Below the pieces are notes generated by a model. The model worked only from the letters and a program-made list of their open reading frames with translations, was not told the origin of the DNA and made no database searches. Below are positions 26,565 to 34,725 of a stretch of DNA of 64,000 bases, piece after piece. The stretch lies in the NCBI GenBank assembly GCA_002928735.1, contig PERL01000002.1, positions 62,001 through 126,000 of the forward strand, given 5' to 3'. The first letter of the stretch is position 1; each line of letters begins with the position of its first letter. Source of the DNA: Hyphomicrobium sp. (GTDB taxonomy: Bacteria > Pseudomonadota > Alphaproteobacteria > Rhizobiales > Hyphomicrobiaceae). The position numbers and the translations under genes were made by a program.

Positions 26565-27029
26565 TCAGGTTGACGCGACGGAGCCCTCAATCTGGCCGGC
26601 CACGTGGGTGCCGGTCCCGATCGGGATGCTGCGCGGCTTCAGGCGCTCGGGGACGTTGCGAACGAGGTCGATATCGAGCAGGCCGTCCTTCAGGGCCGCG
26701 CCGCTGACTTCGACGTGGTCGGCGAGCTGGAAGCGACGCTCGAAGGAACGGGCCGCGATGCCGCGATGCAGGAAGTGACGGTCGGCCGCGTCGGGCTTCT
26801 TCTCGCCCTTGACGGTTAGGGTCTGTTCCTTGACCTCGATCTTCAGCTCATCTTCGACGAAGCCGGCCAGCGCCATGCTGATCCGGTAGCGATTTTCGCC
26901 GAGGCGTTCGATGTTGTAGGGGGGATAGGTGGCTTCCGTATCGATGCCGCCGACGCTGTCGAGCAGCTGTGCGAGGCGATCGAAGCCGATGGTCGAACGA
27001 TAAAGGGGGGAGAAATCGACGTGTCGCAT
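26565..27029 (-). CDS. Small heat-shock protein, Hsp20/IbpA family
   Basis: 154 residues. The alpha-crystallin domain spans about residues 35-130: YPPYNIERLGENRYRISMALAGF opens it, then VKEQTLTVKGEKK and HRGIAARSFERRFQLADHVEV, with GLLDIDLVRNVPERLKPRSIPI carrying an IxI-like anchor. Such proteins hold unfolding proteins for refolding by DnaK and ClpB. FERRFQLADHVEV is typical of the class A bacterial group. A GGAGG site 6 bases from the ATG is buried in a hairpin that looks like a ROSE RNA thermometer, so translation is probably heat-controlled. The gene has its own terminator. Confidence 0.95.
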   Translation of the reverse strand: MRHVDFSPLYRSTIGFDRLAQLLDSVGGIDTEATYPPYNIERLGENRYRISMALAGFVEDELKIEVKEQTLTVKGEKKPDAADRHFLHRGIAARSFERRFQLADHVEVSGAALKDGLLDIDLVRNVPERLKPRSIPIGTGTHVAGQIEGSVAST

Positions 27030-27057
27030 GACATATCCTCCATGAGAAGCGACATGT
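27030..27057 (-). promoter_or_regulatory. ROSE-like RNA thermometer in the hsp20 leader
   Basis: On the minus strand the 27 bases directly before the start region fold on themselves: ACATGTCGCTT pairs with the segment holding GGAGGATATGT, which includes the Shine-Dalgarno sequence. The left arm contains UCGCU (27048-27052), matching the ROSE consensus U-U/C-G-C-U whose G sits opposite a G of the Shine-Dalgarno strand. A second GC-rich hairpin (GCCC...GGGC) lies just upstream, as in multi-hairpin ROSE leaders. ROSE elements block translation of hsp20 genes in rhizobia at normal temperature and melt on heat shock. The sequence match is direct; thermosensing is inferred. Confidence 0.75.
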
Positions 27058-27270
27058 GGAAACGGCGCGCCCAGGATGGGCCGAGCCGGTATTCAAGGTG
27101 TCCGCCAATTGGCCGGACGATTTTGATTTAGGATGCGGTGGCGGCCGTTCAAGAGGGCGGGGCGAAACGAGGTTTGGGCATTCTAGAGCGCGGGATGCTC
27201 ATGCTAGACTCGGTGGACGGTTGATTTGCCGGCGCACTCATGTGCGCAAACGTGGAGACGATGCGGGGCC

Positions 27271-28227
27271 ATGCAGCTTCATTCGATCGCGCGCAATCCT
27301 GTGCCGACGGGGGCGATACCGGGTCAGTTGGAAACAGCTGACGGTGTGCGGCTGCGCTATGCGCGCTGGCCGGCGACCCGTGGGCCGCGGCGAGGAACGG
27401 TGGTCATCGCGCCGGGGCGAGGCGAATTCATCGAAAAATATTTCGAGGTGGTGGCGGAGCTGCGCCGGCGCGGGTTTGCGGTGGCGGTGATGGATTGGCG
27501 CGGGCAGGGGGGATCGGACCGGCTTCTGGATCATCCGCGCAAGGGGCATGTCGGCGACTTTTCCGACTATGATTCTGATCTGCGGCTTTTCATGAAAGAG
27601 ATCGTGCTGCCAGATTGTCCGCCGCCGTACACGGGGCTCGGGCATTCCATGGGCGGGGCGATCCTGATGCGCAACGCGATCCGGCCGGGCTCATGGTTTG
27701 ACCGCATCGTGGTGACCGCTCCGATGATCGCATTTTCGGCGGAAAAGATGACATATCCGGCCGCGCTTGTTCGCGCCTATGCCGAGCTTGCGGCGCTCGG
27801 CTTTTCTCGATCTTTCATCCCCGGCGGGCACGAAACCATGCCCGATCAGCTGCGGTTTGAAGACAATCAGCTGACGTCCGATCGGGAACGTTGGCAGCGG
27901 ATGACGGGTGTTTTGGAAGTGGCGCCGGAGTTGGCGATTGGGTCGCCGACGGTTGGCTGGGTGCGCGCCGCGTTGCGGGCGATGGCAGAATTGCAGGAGC
28001 CGGATTGTCCCAAGCGCGTTCAGGTGCCGATGCTCGTGTTCGCGGCGGGTGCCGACAAAATCGTCGATAGCCGGGCGGCGGAGGATTTTGCCGTGCAATT
28101 GAAGGTCGGCGGGCTCGTGCGTCTGCCGGGATCGCAGCACGAAATCCTGCAGGAGAACGATCCCTTGCGAATGCGTTTCTGGGCCGCGTTCGATGCCTAC
28201 ATGGGCGTTGAACAGCGCGCGGCGTGA
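27271..28227 (+). CDS. Alpha/beta hydrolase, lysophospholipase-like
   Basis: 318 residues from ATG 27271. The fold motifs are clear: GTVVIAPGRGEFIEKYFEVV (oxyanion region), VMDWRGQGGSD, the nucleophile elbow GLGHSMGGAI, an acid in FAAGADKIVDS and the catalytic His in LPGSQHEILQEND. This pattern is that of PldB-like serine hydrolases (Hydrolase_4), often annotated lysophospholipase or monoacylglycerol lipase; the true substrate is unknown. No signal peptide is seen, so it is probably cytoplasmic or membrane-associated. Its promoter region backs onto the hsp20 leader. Confidence 0.85.
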   Translation: MQLHSIARNPVPTGAIPGQLETADGVRLRYARWPATRGPRRGTVVIAPGRGEFIEKYFEVVAELRRRGFAVAVMDWRGQGGSDRLLDHPRKGHVGDFSDYDSDLRLFMKEIVLPDCPPPYTGLGHSMGGAILMRNAIRPGSWFDRIVVTAPMIAFSAEKMTYPAALVRAYAELAALGFSRSFIPGGHETMPDQLRFEDNQLTSDRERWQRMTGVLEVAPELAIGSPTVGWVRAALRAMAELQEPDCPKRVQVPMLVFAAGADKIVDSRAAEDFAVQLKVGGLVRLPGSQHEILQENDPLRMRFWAAFDAYMGVEQRAA

Positions 28228-28231
28228 TGCG

Positions 28232-29044
28232 TCACACCGTGGCGTTCAACACGGCGAGGATTTCATCATGGAGGCGGGGATCGCCGGTGGCGACGATGCG
28301 GCCGCCGCGTGCAGCTGTGCCGCCGTTCCATTCGGTGACCTTGCCGCCGGCGGCCTCGACGATCGGGATTAAGGCCACGATATCGTAGGGCTTGAGGCCG
28401 CTTTCAACGATGATATCGACAAAACCGGAGGCGAGGAGCGCGTAGGCGTAGCAGTCGCCGCCGTAGCGGGTGAGCTGGACTTTGGCGCGCAGGTTTTCGA
28501 AGGCCTGGCGTTCACTGCCGGCGGGAAAAAGCAAAGGATCGGTTGTCATGAGCACGGCTGTGTCGAGGCCGGCACATGAGCGTGTTTGCATGGCGACCGC
28601 GGGACCGCCGTTGCGGCTGGCAAAGCTTGCCGCACCGTCGGACCAGAAGCGTTCGCCAGTGAACGGCTGGTCCATCAGTCCGGCAATGGGCGTTGGTCCA
28701 TCGAGCAGGCCGATGAGCGTGCCCCACATGGGCGAACCGGTGATGAACGCGCGGGTGCCGTCGATCGGGTCGACAACCCACCGATGGCGGGCGCCGGGCT
28801 GCGTAATTCCGAATTCCTCGCCTTCCAGGCCGTGCTCGGGCCATTCGCTGGCGAGGTGGGCTGCGATGGCTTGTTCGGCAGCGCGATCGGCGGCCGTGAC
28901 GGGATCAAAGCCGCCGTTGCCATCCTTATTGTCGACGGCGAGGGGGACGCGAAAGTGAGGCATGGTGACAGCCGCTGCGCGGTCGGCGAGTGCGTGGGCA
29001 CAGGCGATAAGGGCCGGATCGGCGGGGTTCGGAGACTTCGGCAC
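28232..29044 (-). CDS. hisN: Histidinol-phosphatase, inositol-monophosphatase family
   Basis: 270 residues. It belongs to the metal-dependent IMPase fold: EGEEFG, WVVDPIDGTRAFITGSP (metal site) and GGDCYAYALLASGFVDIIVE near the C-terminus. RAFITG with GDCYAYALLA marks the HisN branch that dephosphorylates L-histidinol phosphate in histidine synthesis, rather than SuhB (which has DGTTNFLHG). The gene converges on the hydrolase gene with a 4-base gap. Two suhB-type sRNA genes lie just beyond its 5' end. Confidence 0.88.
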   Translation of the reverse strand: MPKSPNPADPALIACAHALADRAAAVTMPHFRVPLAVDNKDGNGGFDPVTAADRAAEQAIAAHLASEWPEHGLEGEEFGITQPGARHRWVVDPIDGTRAFITGSPMWGTLIGLLDGPTPIAGLMDQPFTGERFWSDGAASFASRNGGPAVAMQTRSCAGLDTAVLMTTDPLLFPAGSERQAFENLRAKVQLTRYGGDCYAYALLASGFVDIIVESGLKPYDIVALIPIVEAAGGKVTEWNGGTAARGGRIVATGDPRLHDEILAVLNATV

Positions 29045-29259
29045 GCAGGGGCCCTCAGCTGATTTTTCGACTGTTGTTGCTTTTAAACGACGCCTTGAAC
29101 AACCCTAACGGCCGCACAAGCCCCTATCTCCCAAAGGTTTTTTGGTGACTGTGGTTCAACTGCAGCGTGCACCGGGAATGTCATCGACCTGTTGTCCGTC
29201 ATGTTGATGGTCGATGCGAACACAGGCATCGTTATTGATGCGGCGGGTCGATACACGCT

Positions 29260-29334
29260 TCGATCCACTGCTGCCCATTCTGGGCGTTTCCTCCCTAGAC
29301 TTGGGCCGTTCGTTACAACGAACGGCCTCTTTTT
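29260..29334 (+). ncRNA. suhB/mmgR-type small RNA, copy 1
   Basis: A short hairpin GCCCA-TTC-TGGGC (29273-29285) leads into the single-stranded core GTTTCCTCCCTAGACTTG and a terminator hairpin GGCCGTTCGT/ACGAACGGCC (29304-29327) with a TCTTTTT tail. The core contains TTTCCTCCCT, the conserved anti-Shine-Dalgarno stretch of the alphaproteobacterial suhB/MmgR (alpha-r8) sRNAs, about 75-80 nt long. The location beside an IMPase-family gene also fits. The 5' end is estimated from family length; no promoter is assigned. Confidence 0.78.
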
Positions 29335-29599
29335 ATGAAACGGGCCGCCCCGCGTCTCTCAACAAATGACGCTCCGCGTTGGAGGCAGCGCCATTTCATG
29401 AGGGTTAATTGCGTCCGCCTATCGCGCTGCAACACGGATTGGGCGTGTATCTGGGCGCGAGCAACGATCGAAATCCATAAGTTTCATCAATATTATCAAT
29501 GACCGTTAGCTCGTTAACCGGCAAACGATGGGCAGATCTGCGTTTTTCGCAGTTGCGAATTTTGCAGCGCACCATTAGTTTCCTCTCATGCAACGGCGA

Positions 29600-29679
29600 G
29601 CTTGCTCGTCCTCTTGCAGCCCTCTCGGGCGTTTCCTCCCTAGACTTGGGCCATCCTTCCCGGATGGCCCATTTTTTTT
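29600..29679 (+). ncRNA. suhB/mmgR-type small RNA, copy 2
   Basis: It shares with copy 1 an identical 26-base block (29627-29652 against 29282-29307) containing TTTCCTCCCTAGACTTGG. The preceding hairpin is GCCC-TCTC-GGGC (29619-29630) and the terminator is GGGCCATCC/GGATGGCCC (29648-29670) followed by T8. The terminator stem differs in sequence from copy 1 but pairs equally well, as expected for a functional RNA. The 5' end is approximate. Confidence 0.78.
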
Positions 29680-29709
29680 GTGCCGTCCGGTTGCGGGGCT
29701 GCTTACCCG

Positions 29710-30609
29710 CTACTCAGCGGCGCTTCGGCGTTCGAGCAGGGCCGGCACTTCGGCGAACAGCTGTTTGGCGAACAGCAACAGATCCCGTTCCAGCGCGATG
29801 AAGCGCGGGGTCTTCTCCAGCGTCTTTTCATTCATGTAGAGACCGCGATTGATCTCAAGCTGGATGGCGTGGACGTTTCGGAGCGGACGGCCATAGTGCT
29901 CGGTGATGTAGCCGCCCGCGTAGGGGCGGTTGAGCTGGGCTTCGTAGCCCAGATCCGTCAGCACGGAGCGGATGAATTTCGTGAGCCGCAGATCGCACGA
30001 TGTGCCGAAGCGGTCGCCAATAACGAAATCGGGACGCTGGATGCTGGCATGGGCCATATGTGCCGACGGCATCGAGTGGCAATCGATCAGAATGGCGTAG
30101 CCGAAGTTACGCTGCGCCCGTTCGATGAGGCTGCGCAAGGCGGCGTGAAACGGCTTGTAAAGCAGTTCGATGCGCGTGAGTGCATCCTGCAGCGCCAAAG
30201 GTTCCTGATAGATCTCTTCGCCATCCGCGACGATGCGGGCGATGGTGCCGAGGCCACCGGCGACACGCACGGAACGGGCGTTGGCCCAATCGGGGAGCGG
30301 TTCGGAAAATAGCTCAGGGTCCAGTTCATACGGCTCGCGATTGGCATCTATATAGGCGCGGGGGAAGCGGGCCGAGAGCAAGGTCGCGCCACGAGAGGCG
30401 CCACGAATGAACAATTCATCGACGTAGCAGTCCTCGGACCGGCGCAGGGCGGTGGCGTCGAGACGGGAGCTTGCTAAAAAATGACGTGGGTAAATGCGGC
30501 CTGAGTGCGGTGAGCAGAAGACGAAGGGCGTCAGCGATGAGAGCGGTTCGCGCACTTCAAATGGCGGCGTCAGCTCGTCCCGGATTGCGTGCTCCTCGGC
30601 GGAAGCCAT
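29710..30609 (-). CDS. N-formylglutamate amidohydrolase, copy 1
   Basis: 299 residues. It is predicted to hydrolyse N-formyl-L-glutamate to glutamate and formate, the last step of one histidine degradation route. Family motifs: FVFCSPHSGRIYP with the metal-binding His, SEDCYVDELF, FPRAYIDANREPYELDPELF, ILIDCHSMPS and NRPYAGGYITEHYG. No other hut genes are near, so it may be a general formyl-amino-acid hydrolase. A second, shorter member lies at 36172-36957. The two tandem sRNAs are transcribed towards its 3' end. Confidence 0.9.
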   Translation of the reverse strand: MASAEEHAIRDELTPPFEVREPLSSLTPFVFCSPHSGRIYPRHFLASSRLDATALRRSEDCYVDELFIRGASRGATLLSARFPRAYIDANREPYELDPELFSEPLPDWANARSVRVAGGLGTIARIVADGEEIYQEPLALQDALTRIELLYKPFHAALRSLIERAQRNFGYAILIDCHSMPSAHMAHASIQRPDFVIGDRFGTSCDLRLTKFIRSVLTDLGYEAQLNRPYAGGYITEHYGRPLRNVHAIQLEINRGLYMNEKTLEKTPRFIALERDLLLFAKQLFAEVPALLERRSAAE

Positions 30610-30956
30610 TGACGTCGTCTTCCTTCGCTCGGCTAATCAATTAGGCACCCATGGGTCCGGCCAAAGGCGCGATCGAAAAGATGCCTGGCTGATGGGACTG
30701 GGCCGCGATCTTTACGCTGGATTTCGCGATGCACCAAGTGGTCATGGCACTCTGCCAACAGCAGCCGTGGATGTCCATTGCGATTGCGCCGCGAGCAGCA
30801 CTGGACGCGCCCATAACGATGCCGTGGCAGGTGTATTCTGTGAGGCACTCCTACACCTTCATTCTAGATTTACCAAAGTGGAGTCAGATTCGGCTGGTAT
30901 CACCGATCCGCCGCGCTAGATTGCGCGGTCAGTTCTTGCCGGTAGCAAAGCGTCTC
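30610..30956. other. Intergenic region upstream of cpdR
   Basis: 347 bp containing the promoters of the minus-strand amidohydrolase and plus-strand cpdR. A small inverted repeat CCGCGC-TAGATT-GCGCGG lies at 30909. I do not see a full CtrA box (TTAA-N7-TTAA) or a coding frame with gene-like composition. Confidence 0.4.
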
Positions 30957-31343
30957 ATGACCATTAGTCCTTCACGTTTGCCCGTACATCGCATTCTCCT
31001 GGCAGAGGATGACGACAGCATGCGGGCCTTTCTGGAGCGGGCGCTGGTCCGCGCCGGCTACGACGTCATTGGTTTCGCCAATGGTGTCGAGGCGTTAGAG
31101 CAGCTGGAGCGGGAACCGTTCACGTTGCTTTTGACCGACATCGTCATGCCGCGGATGGACGGCATTGAACTCGCCCGGCGGGCCAGCGAGATCGATCCCG
31201 ACCTCAAGATCATGTTCATCACGGGCTTTGCCGCCGTGGTTCTCAACAGCGAGAACCAGGGACCGAAGGACGCGCGTGTCTTGTCCAAGCCGTTCCATCT
31301 CAAGGATCTGGTGCGGGAAGTGGAGCGTCTGCTCGAAGAGTAG
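30957..31343 (+). CDS. cpdR: CpdR single-domain response regulator
   Basis: 128 residues, receiver domain only. The acidic pocket is EDDDS and the phospho-acceptor is D61 in LLTDIVMPRMDGIELARRA; FITGFAAVVLN and KPFHLKDLVREVERLL complete the fold and match CpdR closely. In Caulobacter and rhizobia, unphosphorylated CpdR primes ClpXP at the pole for degradation of PdeA, McpA and, with RcdA, CtrA; the ChpT phosphorelay switches it off. The start at 30957 gives the family length; the frame is open further upstream without similarity. rcdA is also in this window (56214-56777). Confidence 0.93.
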   Translation: MTISPSRLPVHRILLAEDDDSMRAFLERALVRAGYDVIGFANGVEALEQLEREPFTLLLTDIVMPRMDGIELARRASEIDPDLKIMFITGFAAVVLNSENQGPKDARVLSKPFHLKDLVREVERLLEE

Positions 31344-31454
31344 GCCTCTTTTGCCGCGGCAGAACGGCACCGGGTACGCCTGTTCATGCCCGCTTGCCAC
31401 CACCGGACATTGCCGATATACGGGGCCTCCGCGTTCGACCCAGCGCGGTTTTCA

Positions 31455-31529
31455 GGGCGCTTAGCTCAGCGGTAGAGCACTTCCTTGACATGGAAGGGGT
31501 CAGAGGTTCGATCCCTCTAGCGCCCACCA
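31455..31529 (+). tRNA. tRNA-Val (GAC)
   Basis: 75 nt with CCA encoded. Acceptor arm GGGCGCT pairs with AGCGCCC (31519-31525), D arm is AGCTCAGCGGTAGAGC, the anticodon loop TTGACAT gives GAC between TTCC and GGAA stems, and the T arm is CAGAGGTTCGATCCCTCT. All cloverleaf elements are intact and there is no intron. Confidence 0.97.
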
Positions 31530-31739
31530 TTCCTTAGCAATCCGAACAAGTTGCGCATCCCTCCGGCGGTCGTCTGGCGAATTCGGCGGGGGAATTAACG
31601 GCTGTTTGTTGACAGGCCACGCGCCCGCGACTAGGTTCCGGCCAGCTTTTCCCGCGCTCGATGACTTGGGCGATCCAGACCGGCTTTCCGGTTTGGCATC
31701 CCGCACGTTTCATTGGGCCGTCCAATCGAGTGAACCGCC

Positions 31740-31865
31740 ATGAAAGTCCGTAATTCTCTGAAGTCCCTGCGTGCGCGCCACCGCGACAACCGCATCGTGC
31801 GCCGTAAGGGCCGCGTGTACGTCATCAACAAGACGCAGCGCCGCTTCAAGGCCCGCCAGGGCTAA
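31740..31865 (+). CDS. rpmJ: 50S ribosomal protein L36
   Basis: 41 residues ([20 protein letters not shown], then [21 protein letters not shown]). It is the last small protein added to the large subunit and is very basic. This is the longer form without the four zinc-binding Cys/His residues (C-minus type), usual in alphaproteobacteria. The start is ATG 31740. A GC-rich imperfect hairpin at ~31890-31922 may terminate the transcript but has only a weak T run. Confidence 0.97.
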   Translation: MKVRNSLKSLRARHRDNRIVRRKGRVYVINKTQRRFKARQG

Positions 31866-31974
31866 GCCTCCGTTTGACGATTTCGTTGGCACGGCCTCCG
31901 GGACTTTCGTTCCGGGGGCCGTTGCTCGTTGGAGGCGGCTTTCGCGGCGGGCGGGGCCGCGGTAGTGTCAGCGC

Positions 31975-32631
31975 ATGAGACAACACCGCTCCGCACTTTG
32001 GCTCGCGGCCTCAGCCGCACTCTTCGCCACTCCCGCCGCCGTCGTCGCGCAGCGGGCTCCCTCTCCCAATGACGCGCCGCCTTCAGTCGCGACACCGCCG
32101 CCGCCCGGCGCGAAGCCGCGTGGGCGTGAGGCGCCCAAGCCCGAGACACGGGCCGAAGCTCTGACGCGGCTCTACGGGCAGCTTGCTGCCGCGCCCGATG
32201 CCACAGCGTCTCAGCGCATCGTTCAAGAGATCGAAGTGGTGTGGTCGCAGACGGCGAGCCCCACGGCCATGTTGTTGCTCAATCGGGCGCTCGTGGCCGC
32301 GAACGAGAAGAATTTCGATCTGTCGCTGCAGTTTCTCGACACGGTGACGGAGCTGTATCCGGACTGGAGCGAGGGGTTCAACCGGCGCGCTTATCTTTAC
32401 GTTGTGAAGCTCGACTATGGCCGCGCGCTTGGCGATTTGCGCCGCGTGCTGGCGCTCGATCCCAATAACTTCCGCGCGCTGGAAGGTCTCGTGCAGGTGT
32501 TGCGCACGATGGGTCAGGACAAGGCGGCGCTCGATGTCGTGCGCACGCTCGTGAAAGCGCACCCGTTCTCGCCCGGCGCGCAGGAAACCCTGAAGCAGCT
32601 AGAAGAAGCCGTCGACGGCCGCGGGATTTAA
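31975..32631 (+). CDS. Exported tetratricopeptide-repeat protein
   Basis: 218 residues. The signal peptide is MRQHRSALWLAASAALFATP..., cut near AVVAQ, followed by a Pro-rich linker to ~residue 55. Residues ~55-210 contain three to four TPR-like helix pairs (LLLNRALVAANEKNFDLSLQ, AYLYVVKLDYGRALGDLRRVLALDPNN, ALDVVRTLVKAHPFSPGAQ). TPR proteins serve as scaffolds; the partner is unknown. The location should be periplasmic. The 3' end overlaps the convergent pyk stop by 4 bases. Confidence 0.8.
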   Translation: MRQHRSALWLAASAALFATPAAVVAQRAPSPNDAPPSVATPPPPGAKPRGREAPKPETRAEALTRLYGQLAAAPDATASQRIVQEIEVVWSQTASPTAMLLLNRALVAANEKNFDLSLQFLDTVTELYPDWSEGFNRRAYLYVVKLDYGRALGDLRRVLALDPNNFRALEGLVQVLRTMGQDKAALDVVRTLVKAHPFSPGAQETLKQLEEAVDGRGI

Positions 32632-34130
32632 GTCGGGATCTTGGTGACCGCCGGCGTGCGGCGCTTGCCGCCTGTGGGGAACTCGTCGGGCGTGTGGCCG
32701 TCTGGAAGGCCATGCTCGTCGATGAAGGCCAAGCGGATCATGTTGGTGGCGCCCGGTGAGCCCAGCGGCACGCCGGCGGTGATGACGAGACCTTCGCCGG
32801 CTTTGACGAAGCCTTCCTCAAACGCGATCTGCGAGGCCTTGCGGACCATGTGGGCCAGATCTTCCGGGTCGGCGGTGAGCACGGTCTGCACACCCCAGAC
32901 GAGGGAGAGGCGGCGGGCAGTGCTCTCGATCGGCGTCAGGCCGATGACGGGTAGGCCGGGCCGTTCGCGGGCGACGCGCAGGGCGGTGGAACCGGTGGCC
33001 GTATAGCAGAGGATGGCAGCAACTTTCACCGTGCTCGCGATGGCGTATGCGGCCGCTGCAATGGCGTCGGCGCCGGTGGGGCGCTTGGAGAATTCGGTGG
33101 CGTGGACGAAGGCGTCGTAGCTGGGATCGCTTTCGACCTCGTAGGCGACGCGGTCCATCATTTGGATGGCTTCGATCGGATATTGGCCAACGGCGGATTC
33201 GGCGGACAGCATGACGGCATCGGCGCCATCGAATACAGCGGCGGCGACGTCGGAGACTTCGGCGCGCGTTGGCATCGGCGAGGAGATCATGCTCTCCAGC
33301 ATTTGGGTCGCGACCACGACCGGCTTGCCGGCTTCGCGGGCTTTGCGCGTGATCTGCTTTTGCAGGCCCGGCACGCGTTCGACGGGCATTTCGACGCCGA
33401 GATCGCCGCGGGCGACCATGAAGCCGTCGCCGGCGGCGATGATAGCGTCGAGGTCGTCGATGGCGGAGGGCTTTTCGATTTTGACGATGATGGCGGCGCG
33501 GTCGCCGATAATGCGCTTGGCTTCGAGCACGTCTTCATGGCGCTGCACGAACGACAGCGCGATCCAGTCGGCGCCGATGGCGAGCGAGCAATCGAGGTCG
33601 GCGTGGTCTTTTTCGGTGAGCGCGCTGACGGGGAGCAGCGTGTCGGGCAGGCTGATGCCCTTGCGCGAGGCGAGCGCGCCGCCGGTGATCACTTCGGCGG
33701 CGATGCGGCCTTTGGCGACGCCCTTCACGCGCATGCGGATCTTGCCGTCGTCGAGCAGCAGGATGTGGCCGGGAGCGACGGCTTCGAAGATCTGCGGATG
33801 GGGCAGGAACACGCGATCCGCGCCGCCGGGCGCCTTGTCCTGATCGAAGATGAATTCGGCGCCGTCGTTGACGAACACGCGGCCGCCGTTGAACTCGCCG
33901 AGGCGGAATTTCGGGCCCTGAAGATCGCACAGCACGCCGACGGCATGGCGGCACTTTTCGGCCACCGCGCGGATCGTCTCGACGTAGGTTTTGGCCACCT
34001 CGTGGGAGGTGTGGCTCATGTTGACGCGAAACACGTCGACGCCGGCGTGGACGAGTTTTTCCACCATTTCAGGCGAGGACGAGGCCGGGCCCAGGGTGGC
34101 AACGATCTTCACGCGGCGATTGCGTCTCAT
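32628..34130 (-). CDS. pyk: Pyruvate kinase
   Basis: 500 residues, slightly longer than usual because of a Pro/Lys-rich C-terminal tail (DEFPTGGKRRTPAVTKIPT). It transfers phosphate from phosphoenolpyruvate to ADP. RRVKIVATLGPASSS opens the barrel; IVKIEKPSAIDDL carries the catalytic Lys, MVARGDLGVEMPVERVPGLQKQI the metal ligands, then ATQMLESMISSPMPTRAEVSDVA and VMLSAESAVGQYP. The C-terminal domain contains CYTATGSTALRVARERP, the allosteric region. It is the last gene of a probable minus-strand group after the glycerate kinase and DUF1036 genes. Confidence 0.97.
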   Translation of the reverse strand: MRRNRRVKIVATLGPASSSPEMVEKLVHAGVDVFRVNMSHTSHEVAKTYVETIRAVAEKCRHAVGVLCDLQGPKFRLGEFNGGRVFVNDGAEFIFDQDKAPGGADRVFLPHPQIFEAVAPGHILLLDDGKIRMRVKGVAKGRIAAEVITGGALASRKGISLPDTLLPVSALTEKDHADLDCSLAIGADWIALSFVQRHEDVLEAKRIIGDRAAIIVKIEKPSAIDDLDAIIAAGDGFMVARGDLGVEMPVERVPGLQKQITRKAREAGKPVVVATQMLESMISSPMPTRAEVSDVAAAVFDGADAVMLSAESAVGQYPIEAIQMMDRVAYEVESDPSYDAFVHATEFSKRPTGADAIAAAAYAIASTVKVAAILCYTATGSTALRVARERPGLPVIGLTPIESTARRLSLVWGVQTVLTADPEDLAHMVRKASQIAFEEGFVKAGEGLVITAGVPLGSPGATNMIRLAFIDEHGLPDGHTPDEFPTGGKRRTPAVTKIPT

Positions 34131-34173
34131 GGTCTCTTCTTCTTCGATGATCGTGACCGCGGACGCGGCCCCG

Positions 34174-34608
34174 TTATTTCTTGGCGGGCTCGGGGTCGGT
34201 CAGGCGGATCGTCCACTCCTTGGCGTCGCCCGTGTCGACTTCGAAAAAACCCGTGCTCTTGTAGCCGCGCGAGGGGCAATCCTGAACCCCCCGGATCGTG
34301 AACGATTTCTCGCCCGTGCACATGTCATTCTTACCGGCCCATTCGCCGCCGCGGTCGTAATCCACCGCGTGGACGTAGATGAACCGGCTCGGGACCGGAC
34401 CCTTCAACAGCGTTTCGCAGGTCTGGGAGGCGATGTTCCACCAGCCTTCGGTGGCCCAGCCTTCCTTGTCCTGGTAGCCGATCGCGACGCCGACGCGGCT
34501 GGCCGTCGAATTGCAGAGTTTCAAATCGGCGGCCGCCGGGCTGGAAAACATCAGACCGATGGCGGCCCATCCCAGGGTCGTGAAAAGAACGCGGCGAAAA
34601 TTCTGCAT
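34174..34608 (-). CDS. DUF1036 exported protein
   Basis: 144 residues from ATG 34608 (an ATG four codons earlier is possible). The signal peptide is RVLFTTLGWAAIGLMFSSPAAA. The mature part matches DUF1036: LKLCNSTASRVGVAIGYQDKEGWATEGWWNI, TCETLLKGPVPSRFIYVHAVDYDRGGEW and GVQDCPSRGYKSTGFFEVDTGD, with four or more Cys likely to form disulfides. Its function is unknown; the family is widespread in alphaproteobacteria and probably periplasmic. It lies between pyk and the glycerate kinase on the same strand. Confidence 0.85.
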   Translation of the reverse strand: MQNFRRVLFTTLGWAAIGLMFSSPAAADLKLCNSTASRVGVAIGYQDKEGWATEGWWNIASQTCETLLKGPVPSRFIYVHAVDYDRGGEWAGKNDMCTGEKSFTIRGVQDCPSRGYKSTGFFEVDTGDAKEWTIRLTDPEPAKK

Positions 34609-34725
34609 TGCGATCAGCATTGCGATCTGGGGCTCTCTCGAACAACTGACCGGCTGGATTGCCTAGCACGCGCAAGGTCAAACCAACAGGGAAGCAAGGG
34701 TCGCGCCCCTCGCTGCCTCGGCCGG

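Noticed and set aside
26113-26778. 221-codon plus-strand frame between gltB and hsp20
   Set aside because: It runs through the hsp20 terminator and into the hsp20 gene in antisense; composition is not gene-like.
27060-27120. Sigma-32 promoter for hsp20 (CTTGAA...CCCAT)
   Set aside because: CTTGAA and CCCAT are both present on the minus strand but the spacing of about 11 bases is too short for a normal RpoH promoter, and the transcript would start inside the upstream hairpin.
31455-31740. Integrated element at tRNA-Val
   Set aside because: No integrase, no repeated tRNA 3' end and the next gene is rpmJ; ordinary chromosome.
33102-34301. 399-codon plus-strand frame antisense to pyk
   Set aside because: Shadow of a conserved gene, Asp/Gly/Ala-rich with no domain.
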